Under the pieces are notes generated by a model that worked only from the letters and a program-made list of their open reading frames with translations, was not told the origin of the DNA and did no database searches. A stretch of DNA of 64,000 nt from Pristionchus mayeri (Eukaryota > Nematoda > Chromadorea > Rhabditida > Neodiplogasteridae). This document shows positions 33,701 to 45,787 of the stretch, one piece after another. Each line of letters opens with the position of its first letter. Position 1 is the first letter of the stretch. A program made the translations under genes and the position numbers. The stretch is from positions 47,417,216 to 47,481,215 of the forward strand of contig BTRK01000005.1 of assembly GCA_036245805.1 (NCBI GenBank). Direction: 5' to 3'.

Positions 33701-36175
33701 AAAGCAAAACGAAGTGCTGAAAAAAAAGAAGAAAAAAAGATTTTCAAAGATTGCGTCATCACTATGCAACGCATGCAGGAGATAATGGCATTGCGTACAA
33801 TTTCTTCCTCGGCCACTATCTATGTACAAGTATTTTTGGTCCTAACGCCAATGACAAACGTAGGAGGTGGATTGAAAAAAATGTGTAAAGACTTATGGGA
33901 CACCCTAATATATATGTACGACAATTCGGGGGTGGGGAATCCGAATCAAGAATAAAAATCGTAGCTTTCGAACCATATAGGGTCGAAAATTAGCATATTT
34001 TTATAAGAAAAACCGATTTTTGCATGAAACTATGTGAAGACGTTATCTCCGCGCAGAGCGTAAGATAACTTATTTATAGATTTCTCTATTACGAACCGAT
34101 TGGAAAAAAATCTGCTCACTGTAGGTCAAAAACTAACCGAAATACAGCCTTTCAACGCGGTAGATCAAAACTCCGTTCAACATGCAAATTTCGAGAAATG
34201 AAGTGGATAGGCGTTCTCCTCGCCCCCCTTTGGCCAGTTCTAAAGTTTATAGCGAAATCCGTGATCCAATTTTTTTTGTCGCAAAGAGGTATCATTTTCC
34301 TGCATTTTTACAGGAGATCCGTGATATCATACAATTCGTGCTATTCCCAAAAGATAACATACTAGTCGATGTGACGTCCCAAAATTCGTGCTCTTCTCGA
34401 AGTGAAACTGCAAGTATTCAGTCGTTATGGTACCATTTTCTCTCAATGACTAACCAAAAAAACTAACCGTTGCATCGAGATTCAAGCCGTTCAATGGCGG
34501 CTTGCAAATATGAAGTCTTTGCCTTCTCCCACACTGTGAAATTTCGGCAAGCACGTAGTGCAGCGTAGTCAATCCACTAAATCGGGAGATATTAGTATGG
34601 ATATAGTGAATTACGCGATTATAAATCCCAAGGATAAAATAAATCGGAAATTGTGGAGGAATTTAACTCACTCTTAGATACGGCTCAGCATGATGAACAG
34701 TGAAATAGTTCAAATCGAAATAGGGATCCAACAATGAACCGGGGTTGACGAATATGTAGAAAACAATGTCTTTTGCTCCTTGAAGATTTGCCTCTCCATT
34801 ACTGTGATTTCGACTAGCGTCAGTGAGAGCAGCCATTGTTCCCTAAAGTATATATTTGTGTATGTATGATGCAATGGCTTATATTTGGTTATATAACAAA
34901 CTTACTGTTTTATTTTACAAATTATTTCGGTTGAATGTATGGTGGTTTAAAGCGAAGACATGACTTACAAATACGATTTCCTTCCACGTGTAATAGTCGA
35001 CAGATGAATCATTGTAGTTTACTGAACGTATGATATTTATAAATAATGATTGGTTAATTTGTATTTGAATAGCCACCCTTCCAGACACTCACTAGAAGGA
35101 GAGTCGAACAATTTGTGCAATTGAGCTAGTCCTATCTCCTGTTCACTATTTGCCTATAAAAGGTTAATTAATTAACGTTTTATAACAATAACTAATTAAA
35201 CAATGCATTGTAATCAATAATACAAATTACATCACAAGTCTCGTTAATTCCATCGATGATCAACGATCGAACAGGCTGTCCAAGTCGTACTAATTCCGTG
35301 GCGTCTTCCCCAAATCTCTCCAGACTTTCAATCACGTTATCGTCCTCATCGATTTCGACGAACTTCGACACCAAACTTTGCACTTCAGCAATCGAGGTGG
35401 ATAGTCGCGGCTAAATAAAAATAGCATTCTCTCGGGGGGGGGGGGGGTAGATATTTCACAGACTGGCAAAAGACTATGGGATTCTAGATTCTATCATGAA
35501 TCACATGTAAATTATTAATAAACAAGTTAACACGCTCACAGTTGGATGTTCAACGGACTTAGTGGCTGTATCCATATCATGGTTTTCTTCGGATAAATTC
35601 TGCAGAGTATACAATAAACTATAAGTCATCAACTCAAAGGAATCCTGACAATGACTCACCCATATTGTATCGTGAACAGAAGGCCACCAGTCGGTAATTC
35701 CACAGGATTTTTCGCACTGATCTGCATTGGCAAAGTTGTTGGAGTTTCCTTTACAACCTCCGTAAAAAAATCTCTTGCATTGATTCATGTCGGAGTCAAA
35801 GTAGTACCTTAAATTTTTGATATTAAATTATTATACGTTATGCCTGATAACAACTATTCATAAATAACATTGTATTTATATATTCGAGATTTAATCAGCC
35901 CAAATTGGCACTGGCTTGGCAGTGCCGTCCCGAGAACACAGTCTTGAAGACGTCATATACCTTTAGCTTTGTCTGTGTAAACACACAAATTACTCGCCTG
36001 ACTGAATATGCATCACACGGTCCCCTTTCCATATGGAAGTTACAATCAGCGGGCATATGAGTCTAAAATAATTCAGAGGAACTTTGATCGAAACGAAAAA
36101 TAGTTTAACCTTAAAATTTTGATGTACAGAAGCTCCGCATATCATGACAAACAATAGCATCGCCGGCACCATCAT
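27781..36175 (-). CDS. Secreted Kunitz-domain protein with unknown C-terminal region
   Basis: Exon 1 (36175-36110) encodes a signal peptide (MMVPAMLLFVMICGAS). Exons 2-3 (36062-35998, 35807-35660) encode one Kunitz/BPTI domain with all six Cys at canonical spacing (8, 15, 7, 12, 3), including KRFFYGGCKGNSNNF. The residue after the second Cys (inhibitor P1 site) is Asp, unlike the Lys/Arg of trypsin inhibitors. Further exons 35599-35540, 35410-35231, 35153-35093, 35021-34969, 34842-34672 and 34576-34468 are phase-consistent. A 4.7-kb intron full of palindromes follows. Then come 29715-29647, 29604-29490, uncertain exons near 29.1-29.3, and 28958-28814, 28426-28360, 28303-28070, 28034-27781 ending TWKAWMTICFF. 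The domain after the Kunitz unit is not recognised. Intron 2 uses a GC donor (CAG|gcgagt). Near 29310 a seven-A run gives an early stop unless one more A or other splicing is assumed, so integrity is uncertain. Confidence 0.6.
28470..28700 (-). mobile_element. MITE copy (28 / 45 / 49-kb family)
   Basis: Inverted relative to the copies at 45.5 and 49.1 kb. Shares GAGGCTATTTACA, CAGCGCAGGGT, CATTGCGAGCGCA and TCGTGGTGGGACTC stretches. It sits in an intron of the Kunitz gene. Confidence 0.65.
29963..34323. mobile_element. Large foldback element interrupted by a second element
   Basis: The left arm 29963-30365 (CACGGATCTCCTGTAGAAAT onward) is inverted at 33915-34323 (ending ACAGGAGATCCGTG). Between the arms, 30405-30590 and 30830-31030 form a further inverted pair (CAAACATGACTAAGGGG / CCCCTTAGTCATGTTTG). 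The spacer is split by the element at 31050-33908. All of it lies in one intron of the Kunitz gene. Confidence 0.8.
31050..33908. mobile_element. Nested palindromic element with mariner-like ends
   Basis: Ends TTAGGGTGTCCCATAAGTTT and ACTTATGGGACACCCTAA are flanked by TA. The interior is itself a palindrome: about 31480-32560 matches about 32650-33560 inverted (for example GCCAAACATGGTACACTCAC / GTGAGTGTACCATGTTTGGC), centred near 32.6 kb. No transposase was seen. A diverged fragment of the same sequence occurs at 55.95-56.14 kb. Confidence 0.8.
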
Positions 36176-36239
36176 TACCCTGTCAATGTAAACTAATTAT
36201 GATTATTAATAAAATGCGTGAGTCTGAACAAGGTGACCC

Positions 36240-37880
36240 CATCATCAAAAACAGTAAGAAATAGTGAATACACTCTCCTCACGCTCCCCTTCACCCTCTC
36301 TTCTCACTTCACTTCACACCTACGCCCACTTTTGTCACTCAATCACTACTGGGGGAAGAGAGGGAAGTAAAGGTTGAGTCTGTGCAATGAGCAGACAATG
36401 GTTAATGTTTCCCAGAAATCAACCAAGTACGTCTGGAACGGTCGTATTCAAACTAGCGTCGATTGTGCTATGCAGGGCACTCTTGCTTCTTCATGTTTCT
36501 CCATTTATTGGAACCGGTTCAACAAGCTCTTTAAGATATCATATGTGCTGTGTCATCATATCAATCATGAGTGTCTCAGAAATGTTATCCTTGGAACAGG
36601 AGAGCATATAAATAAAAATACCTAGACCTGAATCAACATTGATCGACCCCCAAATCATACGTTCACCGCTAGTGTAGCGGTTTGCACACCGTTTAGTCCA
36701 CTCCGTCACTACTTACCAAGCGTCGGGAGTAAAAGTGAGCATTTTCAAGGAGCACGAAGAACCGATTTGTAGTGTATATATTTTATAGGTTTATAGGATG
36801 ACAATATGATCACGATAAAAGCACAGCGAAGAAAAAAACAGTTCGTTCATCTGAAAACTTAGGAGTTGTCGCATTTCCACCGGTATGGTGACCAACATCA
36901 AATACAGTAACCGGCTGTCTAGAGTATCGTGGTTGGTTAGTTGGGCATATGCCGTTATCACACCTCTCACCTAAGAATCGAACTAAATTGTCCATTTCTC
37001 GGATTAGGCCAAAAATTGATATTTGTTTTTTGAGGAATTTGTTTTTCAACTCAATCAGAGAGATCCCGAGAAACCCACTTCCATACAATCATACTACATG
37101 TCCTGGTACCGGGTTGCTGGTTCTGGCAGTCTCAAATGTTTTGCAATGCAAAATCACACAAACATACTTATTATGCTCCTGAAACAAATGTGAGATTGAA
37201 ATCCTCATCTCATTTTCCGCTGATTCTACGAAATGGAGCTGTAAGTATATAATACAATGACCTCAAATCAACTGGAATCTTCAACGGGGCACAACTTTAG
37301 TTTGCCACTCGATATGAAAACCGTAAACCACTCATTTTAAAGCTCTCATTATGCGCTATCGATCAATGCAATAAAAAGTTGCGTCTTTACCTACACTTTC
37401 GAGAAAACGGACCTTGAATGCACAGGAGCACTTTCATGAGTTCTAGTTTGTATAGATCGATAGAGCTTGCACAATGAGTGGGGGTCACTCAGGAGGAAAT
37501 TTTGGCTAAACATGAATTTTAAGCAAGTTATGGATGTGTAAAATTAGGAACCAGAACCAATGGCGTGGTGGCAGTTCCATACAATTATCGATATGGAATT
37601 GAAACGTTGGTGATTTGATTAGACCTATAAGGGAAGACTAAAAATGATTAAAGCTCATTTTCAAGAATTGTGCCTAATCCGGCATTTCGGTCGATCCTTA
37701 TGTGAGAGGCGTGTTATACACTAACCCTTTATTTCTCACTCTTCCCCGCCGAAAAGAGTATTGAGTGAGAAAAGTGGACATTGGTGAGAAGTGAAGTGAG
37801 AAGAGAGTGGTGAAGAGACGTGTGAAGATAGAGCAAACAGCTACTAATTCTATCACTATGTTTCGATTTATATTTCTACC
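36240..37880. repeat. Foldback repeat between Kunitz and protease genes
   Basis: 36290-36375 (CCCTCTCTTCTCACTTCACT, then TTGTCACTCAATCACT) matches 37733-37850 inverted (AGTGAAGTGAGAAGAGAG, TATTGAGTGAGAAAAG). The 1.3-kb interior contains short frames, including a minus frame at 36810-37088, none recognised. Confidence 0.55.
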
Positions 37881-38139
37881 CATTTTTACTATTTCTGATC
37901 ATAGAGTCAAGAATAAATTGCATCGTGCATATTTATATATGCGTAACCATAATTTGTTGTCAGGGTGATGACGATGCCTACGATATTATCGTTTTTCGTC
38001 ATTGCTTTATCATTATTTGCATTTCGATTCACAAAAAAGAGAGAATACATATAACACGAAATTTGCTACCGCATAGTAACATTGGGATAACATTCGGGTT
38101 ATTCAACGGAAGGATAGGTGTGAATCGGATTATGGAATA

Positions 38140-41100
38140 TTACTGGTCTGGAGCGTACAGGTCCGTCTCGGGGAAGACAATTCCATGCCCTTCTAAGAAC
38201 ATCCTGTAGGCGTTGATGTCTGTGTAGAAGTTTGGCATGGTTTGGTCGCAGAACAAATATTGGTTCTTCTTATAAGAAGAGCTTTTCAGTAGCATCGGAT
38301 GAAAGCTGATTATTCCCTGAACATCCAGCTATTAGATTATTAAAATAATTTCTAACTTGTAGGAAGGTCTCCGTCCCGTAGCGACACACTAGGGCTCCTC
38401 CCGAGTCGCCCTGAAAAATAAAATAAATTAGTGCAGCTGTATTCAATTGACAATAACTCACGGGTTTTCGGATTCAATTTAATAATTAATCTTGCTTACG
38501 TGGTTATTTATAAAGATATTTTTTAATATGTTTAAATATAGCAGCTATAGATTCAAAATTTATGCGCCATAACATATTTTTGTTAGGGTTTCACCGATAG
38601 TCATTGGGAAAACGAATAGATCGAACTTACAGCGCAAGCACCAGCTCCGGCCTTCGTTCCCTTTGAACAGAGTATGAGCCGGGAAACATACGATTCATGA
38701 AAAATAAAACATGATTTTTTTGTGTAAACAGTATGATATAATTGTAATTCACCTGTAAAATAGATTGTTAAATATAACTATTTTTCTAACATGACTCTTT
38801 TGAACCAAGTTATCACTAGTTGGCAGAGTGCCATGTGTGCTGATAGTCCTTGATAGGGCAGGGACGTGCGGGAATTCAAATATCTCGACGATGTGTCAAA
38901 AATATTTGGGTGGGAATCGAACCCTCAACCTCCCGATCACATGGCGGCTGCTCTACCACTAAGCTATCGAAACGATGGTTGTCTACCCTCTTAGTTCGCG
39001 CCATGATCTTTGGAGGGTTGGCTAGGTCATTGCTACCACAGCGTCAAAAGTTCAACTATGGAAGAAGGATCGTGCATTCCACTCATTCTTTAACGGAAAA
39101 GCTATAGCGCCTATTCTAACGTCAAAATTATTGATCGCCGTAACGGAGAATTTATTTATACCAGGTGTCAGCCAGATTGTTAGGAGCTAATCAAAAAAAT
39201 GTGCTCGCTAAGCATGGAAATCTAATAGCAAAAGATCGAGCAGATCCGAACTATACTTACTCGATCTAAATGTGAGCTTATTTCATGTGATAAGAACATA
39301 TATTAATTTGGAACATATATTAAAATTGATATGAATTTTATTTTAGAAGGAACGTTTGATCAATACAAGTATGCCTTAGTTAGTATGCCTTGGCATGATA
39401 AAAATGTACAGTCGCGCCGGAAAGTCACCGGGCACTTTTTGAATTTGTTGCATCTTTTTGACCCGGAAAGGCATAATACTGGCACTAAGGTATGATGTAG
39501 CAAATTTATCGTGCATTATGGTCTTGATATTATGGCATGACGTCATTGGTTAATTATTGTGTAGTGATGACGCAATCAATCTGCACTTTTTCAAAACGTC
39601 ATTACTCTTACATAGATTTTTTCCTGCTGGCCAAACTTTCTGAGGTTGGAGATATGACCGAGGCCTACCCAGAATAAGTTTTTGAAAGTGCTGTGCGGTC
39701 GTGCATTGGCTGCAGCCCTGCTGCAAAAAAAATAGGGTCCGAAATTCAGATCTCGGCTTCTAGACTAGCTAGAGACTCGTTCAAAGCATCAAAATGATCG
39801 CCATCACAATATCCGATGATCCTGAGAATATGAAAACGATCGATCAATATTTGCCCTCAGGGCACCAAAAAATCACTTTTTTGAATGCTCAGTTTTTGGA
39901 CATTCATAACTTTGTGGGCAAATTTTGTAAAAATCTAGTTTTTATGTGATAATGTTCAAAATGTATTTAAGATATAATTCCCAACTTTTTAGAATGTTTG
40001 GATAACTTTCCTGCCCGCAGCGACCATTTTTCGGAGGGATACTCGGGTCGGGAAACACCTTGTTTACGCACTCTCGTCGTCTGCACTCTCTCGCCCATAG
40101 GGGTAAACAAGGGGTTTCCCGACCCTAGTATACCTCTGAAAAACGGTCGCCGCGGGCAGGAAAGTTATCCAAACAGTCTAAAAAGTTGGGCATCATATCG
40201 TTTATACATTTTGAACATTCTCACATAAAAATCAGATTTTTCTAGAAACTACCCACAAAGTTATGAATGTCCAAAAAATGAGCATGCAAAAAAAGAGATT
40301 TTTGGTGCCCAGAGGGCAAATGTAGACCGACCATTTTCATATTCTCAGGATCATCCGGAATTGTGATTACGATCATTTTGGTGCTTTGTAGGACTCGGTC
40401 ATATCTCCAACCTCAGAAAGTTTGGCCAGCAGGAAAAAATCTATTTAAGAATAATGCCGTTTTGAAAAAGTGCAGTTTGATTGCGTCATCACTACGCAAT
40501 AACTAACCAATGACGTCATGCCATAATATCATAAACAAAATGCTCGATGAATTTGGTACATCACACCGTAGTACCCGTATGATGCCTTTCCGGGGCAAAA
40601 AGTTGCAATAAATTCAAAAAGTGCCCGCTGACTTTCCGGCGCGACTGTATTTCTCGAAATCGGATGGACATACGATGGAAGAAGGACCGTGCATTCCAAG
40701 GAATTGGATGCAAAGTATTTTCAACTTAACTTGAATTTAGCTGAGAGACCTGCCGAGCAATGTGCTTTATCCAGTAGTGTAACGTCCGTCCAGAGTAGGT
40801 CCGCTGACGTCTTATTCCTTTCCGTGAAGCCCCATCCTGAAATATTGTTCGTTTAAAACACTGTCTCAGCAAAAACGTAAAATTTCGGAGGAGAAGCGGC
40901 TCAATCATGCAAAGGCATTGCTGAAATTCAAACTTTATAATTATGCGCGGAATACACTTCAGCCAAAAAACTAAAACCACAAGTTGACCTTTACAATCGA
41001 AAATTTATCTCGATATTAATGTGTGATATGAGTCTTATCTTATCGAAGCTTCAGCCGAAACGGTAATGAATAGGGTTTCCCGTTTCAGGTATTTTTGGGT

Positions 41101-42782
41101 CATTTTCGGGCATGAATCCCGACATAACCTTGAATGCTCTATCGAATGGTATATAGCAAGTGGTGTTAATGTTCGATGAAAAAGATCAAAGATCACGTTT
41201 GGGTCTAGTTTTATGGCTGACGTGTATCTCACCCATAGACATTTCAACCATAATGTTTGAACTTCATTGAATGACTTTCAAGGTTGTGCCTTCTACTCCG
41301 CCGTTCTAACCAAGGCAGCATTGTATAACACTTGAAATAGACACACCGGCGACGGTGCATCCATCCGTCGGACGTTTTGTGTCTCTCGGGTTCAGTCTCA
41401 TCACGTCGGTGACGTCATTCACTTCGATGGGAGGTGAGATTCTAAAAAAAGTTTTAGTTATGACAGATATCGAAGACATTGTCTCAAAGGCGTTTTGATT
41501 TAGCCAGTCGATTAAACTCATGCATCAGGTTGATTTATAAGTTCTTTTTCCAATACAGTACACACTAGGGCGGCAAGAACGGATCACGGGTCGACCTTTT
41601 GACCCTCTAACACGGGTCAGATACGGGTCGGTAGATGACCCGCCGGATTCGGGTCGAAACGGGTCAAGCGTGAGAGCTAGAAAGGAAGAGCAAGAACGAG
41701 AGATCATGTTGAACGGAGAGAGCGCAGAGATACGAGTCTCTCGGCGCTCTCTCCCTTTACCGCTCTCTCTCGGTCTTCCTCTTCCCTTCTCGCCCAGGAG
41801 CGAGAGGGAGAGAGCCATTTCTAACCCGCAATTACGGGTCAGAAACGGGTCAGGGTCATAAAATCGGGTGACCCGACAGACTCGCCAACAACGCGGGTAA
41901 CCGGTGACCCGTTCTTGCCGCCCTAGTACACACCTATTCAAAGAGCCTTGAGATCATAGTTCGAGGTCTAAGTATCCTCGGCCGCAAATTTCGAAACGAG
42001 TTTAACAAATCAGAGCTCTCCCTGTTTACTATTGACAACAAATATTTTGGCGGTTATTATGGAATATGTCACACTCTTGCTTCTAGTAAAATGGATATTA
42101 AAATACTCACTCTAGGAGGCCAATGTCGTCGCAATTCTTACAATACTCGACCGTCTTCCCGTTTCTTTCCACCTTGTATGTACCGTATCCCCTATGCCGA
42201 TGCCTCTTCACTACCTGAAAAAAACCTAAGTACATGGATACTAATTTGAACATACCGAATGCCTCTTTCCTCCTTTTCCGACGAAATTGGTGCCAGAGAT
42301 AACTTTGTACATCGCCGTATCGTTCAAGCTAATAAGATCGTGCGATATATGTGCCTTCTAATAGCACCGATGGCTCACAATAACATTTTTGACAACGATA
42401 ACTTTTTTAATCATTCGAGAGGTTCGAATTCAATTTTTCACTGGAATACACTCACCTCACGCAGTGACCCGCAGTCAGAATCAAATTCTTCTCGATCGCA
42501 GTGCCGGAACAAAATCCTCGTTCGTCTTCGACATTGTCCCTACAAATTGTTTAATCATTTTGGATGTGCAATGAATCATTAGATGTGCTGAACTCACTCC
42601 CACTGAATCTGGACGACACTCTTGAATTGACTAGTTGATGCTTTGTCGCCATTATACACTCGGAATGATCTCAAAAGAGCGCTTAGCAAAACAATATGCA
42701 ACAAATGGTTACGGTTTCTCGGTGTCCGAAGAATCGATTCGGTCAAAGGGATCAGCCGGCCCCTCCCATTCTGAATCGGCAT
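38140..42782 (-). CDS. S1-family serine protease
   Basis: Nine exons with consistent phases: 42782-42598, 42539-42456, 42328-42256, 42214-42111, 41441-41347, 40836-40726, 38752-38631, 38411-38358, 38328-38140. They give about 338 residues with no lesion. A hydrophobic stretch LLHIVLLSALL near residue 30 suggests a signal or anchor. The mature start region is RVYNGDKAST. The catalytic triad is complete: His in LILTAGHC, Asp in CDDIGLLE, Ser in CAGDSGGALVC. TVAG|WGF spans exons 5-6. The residue at the S1-pocket position 189 (six before the catalytic Ser) reads as Gly, so trypsin-like Arg/Lys specificity is not expected. The C-terminal extension after GIISF is about 55 residues (INAYRMFLEGHG). 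Introns 4 and 6 carry a hAT MITE and a palindromic element. Likely an extracellular or gut protease (inference). Confidence 0.85.
38808..39093 (-). mobile_element. MITE with tRNA-like sequence, second copy
   Basis: On the minus strand, GATAGCTTAGTGGTAGAGC and GGTTCGATTCCCACC are A- and B-box-like, in the same arrangement as the 3.6-kb element. Surrounding sequence (GTGGTAGCA, CCTAGCCA, and TGGCAGAGTGCCATG at the far end) resembles the 51.5-kb copy. Lies in protease intron 6. Confidence 0.6.
39409..40648. mobile_element. Palindromic foldback element in protease intron
   Basis: Ends CAGTCGCGCCGGAAAGTCA and TGACTTTCCGGCGCGACTG flanked by TA. The two halves match inverted over most of their length (for example CTGGCCAAACTTTCTGAGG / CCTCAGAAAGTTTGGCCAG), centred near 40.05 kb. 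No coding frame. Confidence 0.85.
41566..41925. mobile_element. hAT-type MITE
   Basis: TAGGGCGGCAAGAACGG and inverted CCGTTCTTGCCGCCCTA-type ends are flanked by the exact 8-base repeat GTACACAC. Internal GGGTC/GACCC repeats pair with each other. Lies in intron 4 of the serine protease. Confidence 0.85.
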
Positions 42783-43215
42783 ATTGTTTATTTTTACGTT
42801 TTCACAAACGTCCGGTGCTACAATCTAGAATATCACAATATGGCCCATGGCCAAAGTGGGCGGAGCTTGCGGTCTCTAAATATGGGTAGACCTAATCGCC
42901 TCATAATCTGAATTATGCGCTGATGTGATAACGGTAGGTTATAATATCAAATTGTATGTGGTTTTTCTTTCGTAAAGTTATTGGATTTACTGTGTCCATT
43001 TTCAAATGAAAACAATGGGCTTAGCGATGCACAATTTTCTAACAAAAATTTTGTGCAAGCTAAATGCACACTAAATAATTCGCGGTAGGATGATGATTGT
43101 ACTTTTTACAGTATTTCAGGTAAACAAATTATACATATTTTCTCTGTTCCATATCCCCTAAAAATGGAAAATAAAATAATTGTAATAGAACTCACACTAC
43201 ATTTTAAGGAATTTA

Positions 43216-44255
43216 CAGGGTGCGGCATAAATATTGCGACACTTTTGATTCTTTACCATCTCCACTCTCCGCTGGTTCCTTTTCCTCAAATTTAGCAAAT
43301 ATGTCGCTAAGGCACCCAAGTAGTTGGTATATAAATATGGGCGAGGTAATTCAAATATTTCCAGAATTTGAGCTTCTGGAAAATTCATTTGAAAAAATAT
43401 GCCATTTTTCACAATTTAATTATTTATGTCGTCTTTCAAGTAGGAACAATTTGTAGTTCCCATTTTTTTTTCTTGTGAGGCACAACCATTTACGAGTCTA
43501 AATATGTGTTCAATTCTTTTCGAGGATGCATGAAAGTTTCAGAAACGTTAGTTAATTTGTCCAATTCGAACGGCGCTTGACAAATATTTTTACGATTAAG
43601 AAACAGTATTAATCGAATCCGTTAGGTATTGAAATGTTTGCATTTTTTGCATAATATTCCATCATTATAGATTTCGAAAATATGTTACATTTAGTGGAGA
43701 ACGCATATTCTGTTTTATAAAATATTGAACAATGTCGAAAAGTGCCAATATGAGCGATATTTTGATGTGCCTATTTCTGTCCTTAACACAACGTGCCCGT
43801 TTGATTTAATGCAAGGAAATATGACAACTTGGCTCTGTTGAAAGATATGCAAAGTTATATAGCGGTATCAACATTCCGAATAAGATATCTCGAAATACTA
43901 CCTATACATATTGCTCATCAGATGAGTGTTTCTTGCGATCCAGATATCATAAATACTATTAGCCGCTATGTGAATATAGTGTAAGAGATTCTCTTCATGC
44001 TCATCCCAGTTGGAAGACCTTTTGGGATAGCTTTTTATAGTGAACTATTTCTGAAATTATGAACGGCGCAGTCAACAAAATTTATGATTTGTTTTTGCCT
44101 CCGTTCTATGAAGCCAGGCATAAGTATGAAGCCTATTACTAATATGTTAGATGTAATGCACTGATATAGATTTAGGTGTAAATTGGAATCTTGGCTCTGA
44201 CTTGTTCGTGAGATAATATTCGAAATGAGTGTCGCAATATTTATGCCGCACCCTG
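43216..44255. mobile_element. Non-autonomous Tc1/mariner-like element
   Basis: CAGGGTGCGGCATAAATATT and AATATTTATGCCGCACCCTG ends with TA on both sides. 1.04 kb, no transposase frame. Confidence 0.85.
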
Positions 44256-44264
44256 TAGGTGTCA

Positions 44265-45106
44265 CAGCGTGTCAGAGAGATCGAGTTCCTTTGTTCATCG
44301 CGGCGTTCGAGCAATCCCATTTCTGTCCACTTGCTAGAGTGGAGTGGTGAGACTTTGGCAAAGATCATTTATAATAACGGTGAAACGCATGGCATAACAT
44401 TGTAGGAAATATAAATTATGCAAATTTAAATACATATATCTAATATTACGAGTTTATAGTCATTTCCACCTTTCCCAACCATGTAGAACGGTTTTTTAAA
44501 TTTTTTGAGTGGATTTAACGTAATTCTAAAAATTTACACACTAAAAAATCGAACTCCTCAGAGGGAAATAATGGGAGACCCCAGTTGTGGGGTGTTTTCT
44601 GAACCCTCATGAGTAGCTCTACAATTGCAACAGACAGAGTTTTGATATTGTTTTTCGAGTTATCATGAAAAATGCTCCTTTTGTTGCACGTTCAGAGCGG
44701 TTTTTTCGAATACTAAAAACAATATCAAAAATATGTCTGTTGCAATTGTAGAGCTACTCATGAGGATTCAGAAAACACCCCACAAGTGGGGACTCCCATT
44801 ATTCCCCTCTGAGGAGTTCGATTTGTAGTGTGTAAATGTTTAGAATTACGTTAAATCCACTCAAAAAAATTTAAAAAAGTTCCACATGGTTGGGAACGGT
44901 GGAAATGACTTTAAACTCGTAAAATCAGAGGTTTTTTTTTAAATTTGCATATTTGATATTTCCTACCATGTTATGCCATGTGTTTCACCGATATTATAAA
45001 GGATCTTTGTCTAAGTCTCACCACTCCACTCTAACAAGTGGACATAAATGAGATTGCTCGAGCGCCGCTACGAACAAAGGAATTCGATCTCTCTGACACG
45101 CTGTGT
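44265..45106. mobile_element. 840-base palindrome
   Basis: CACAGCGTGTCAGAGAGATC pairs with GATCTCTCTGACACGCTGTG at the far end. The arms continue inward (CTCCTCAGAGGGAAATAATG / ATTATTCCCCTCTGAGGAGT) to a centre near 44.69 kb. It abuts the right end of the preceding element. Confidence 0.8.
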
Positions 45107-45497
45107 GTGTTGAATATTTTGAAACATTAATGAATTCTTGCAGTTGTTATAAGTACCCTTATCAATGAACAGTCGAAAAAATGTAACTGTAGATTTCACT
45201 TCAAATTCTTAACCTGGAAACTTCTCGCACGTCCGAGTCAATTCCATCGTACGAATCGCAGGGAATTCAGGACCGCGAAGATCGTGTTCGGGCTAAAAAA
45301 ATATGTTGATGTTTTTCCCTCATTCGATATGTTAATTCATTTTGGAAATGATATGCCTTTCTAAATTTATTAAGTTCGAATAAAAGAACTGAATATCAAG
45401 TTGCAGGTATAGATCGCTCTCAACTTGACTTGCATCAGTCAGTTCTGCTCAACACTCTATTCACCCAAAGTGGCTCACTTAGATTAATTATCATGCT

Positions 45498-45787
45498 AAA
45501 GGAGTGCTCCTGGGAATGAAAGCTAGTGAATCTCACCACGAAAATTCTACGTTCTCAATGGTATACTGTATCCATTTCGCCCCTTGAATAAGCTAAAATT
45601 AACTTTAGACTGTGAAACATCTTTGAATCATTCACGACCCTGCTCACGACCCTGCGACCCCGCGACTTTGCGCGAAAGTAAATACCTCAGAGGCGTCGTT
45701 TGTGGAAGTGATTTATGATGGGGTTATTAACCTCTACGACTTCAACACTGTCACTATGGGTACTGAAAATTCCGGAGCACCCCTTTA
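45498..45787 (+). mobile_element. MITE copy (28 / 45 / 49-kb family)
   Basis: AAAGGAGTGCTCCTGGGAAT at the left and ATTCCGGAGCACCCCTTTAA at the right are inverted. Interior matches the 49.07-kb copy (TCTCACCACGAAAATTC, CTCAATGG, CCTCAGAGGCGTCGT). Confidence 0.75.

Noticed and set aside
34672..35410. Von Willebrand A domain in the Kunitz gene
   Set aside because: KDIVFYIFVNPG and RSLIIDGIN looked suggestive, but no metal-binding DxSxS motif is visible.
36810..37088. 92-codon minus frame as a secreted protein exon
   Set aside because: It lies inside a foldback repeat, and no upstream exon or signal peptide could be joined.
41525..41941. 138-codon minus frame
   Set aside because: It coincides with the hAT MITE and its GGGTC/GACCC repeats inside a protease intron.
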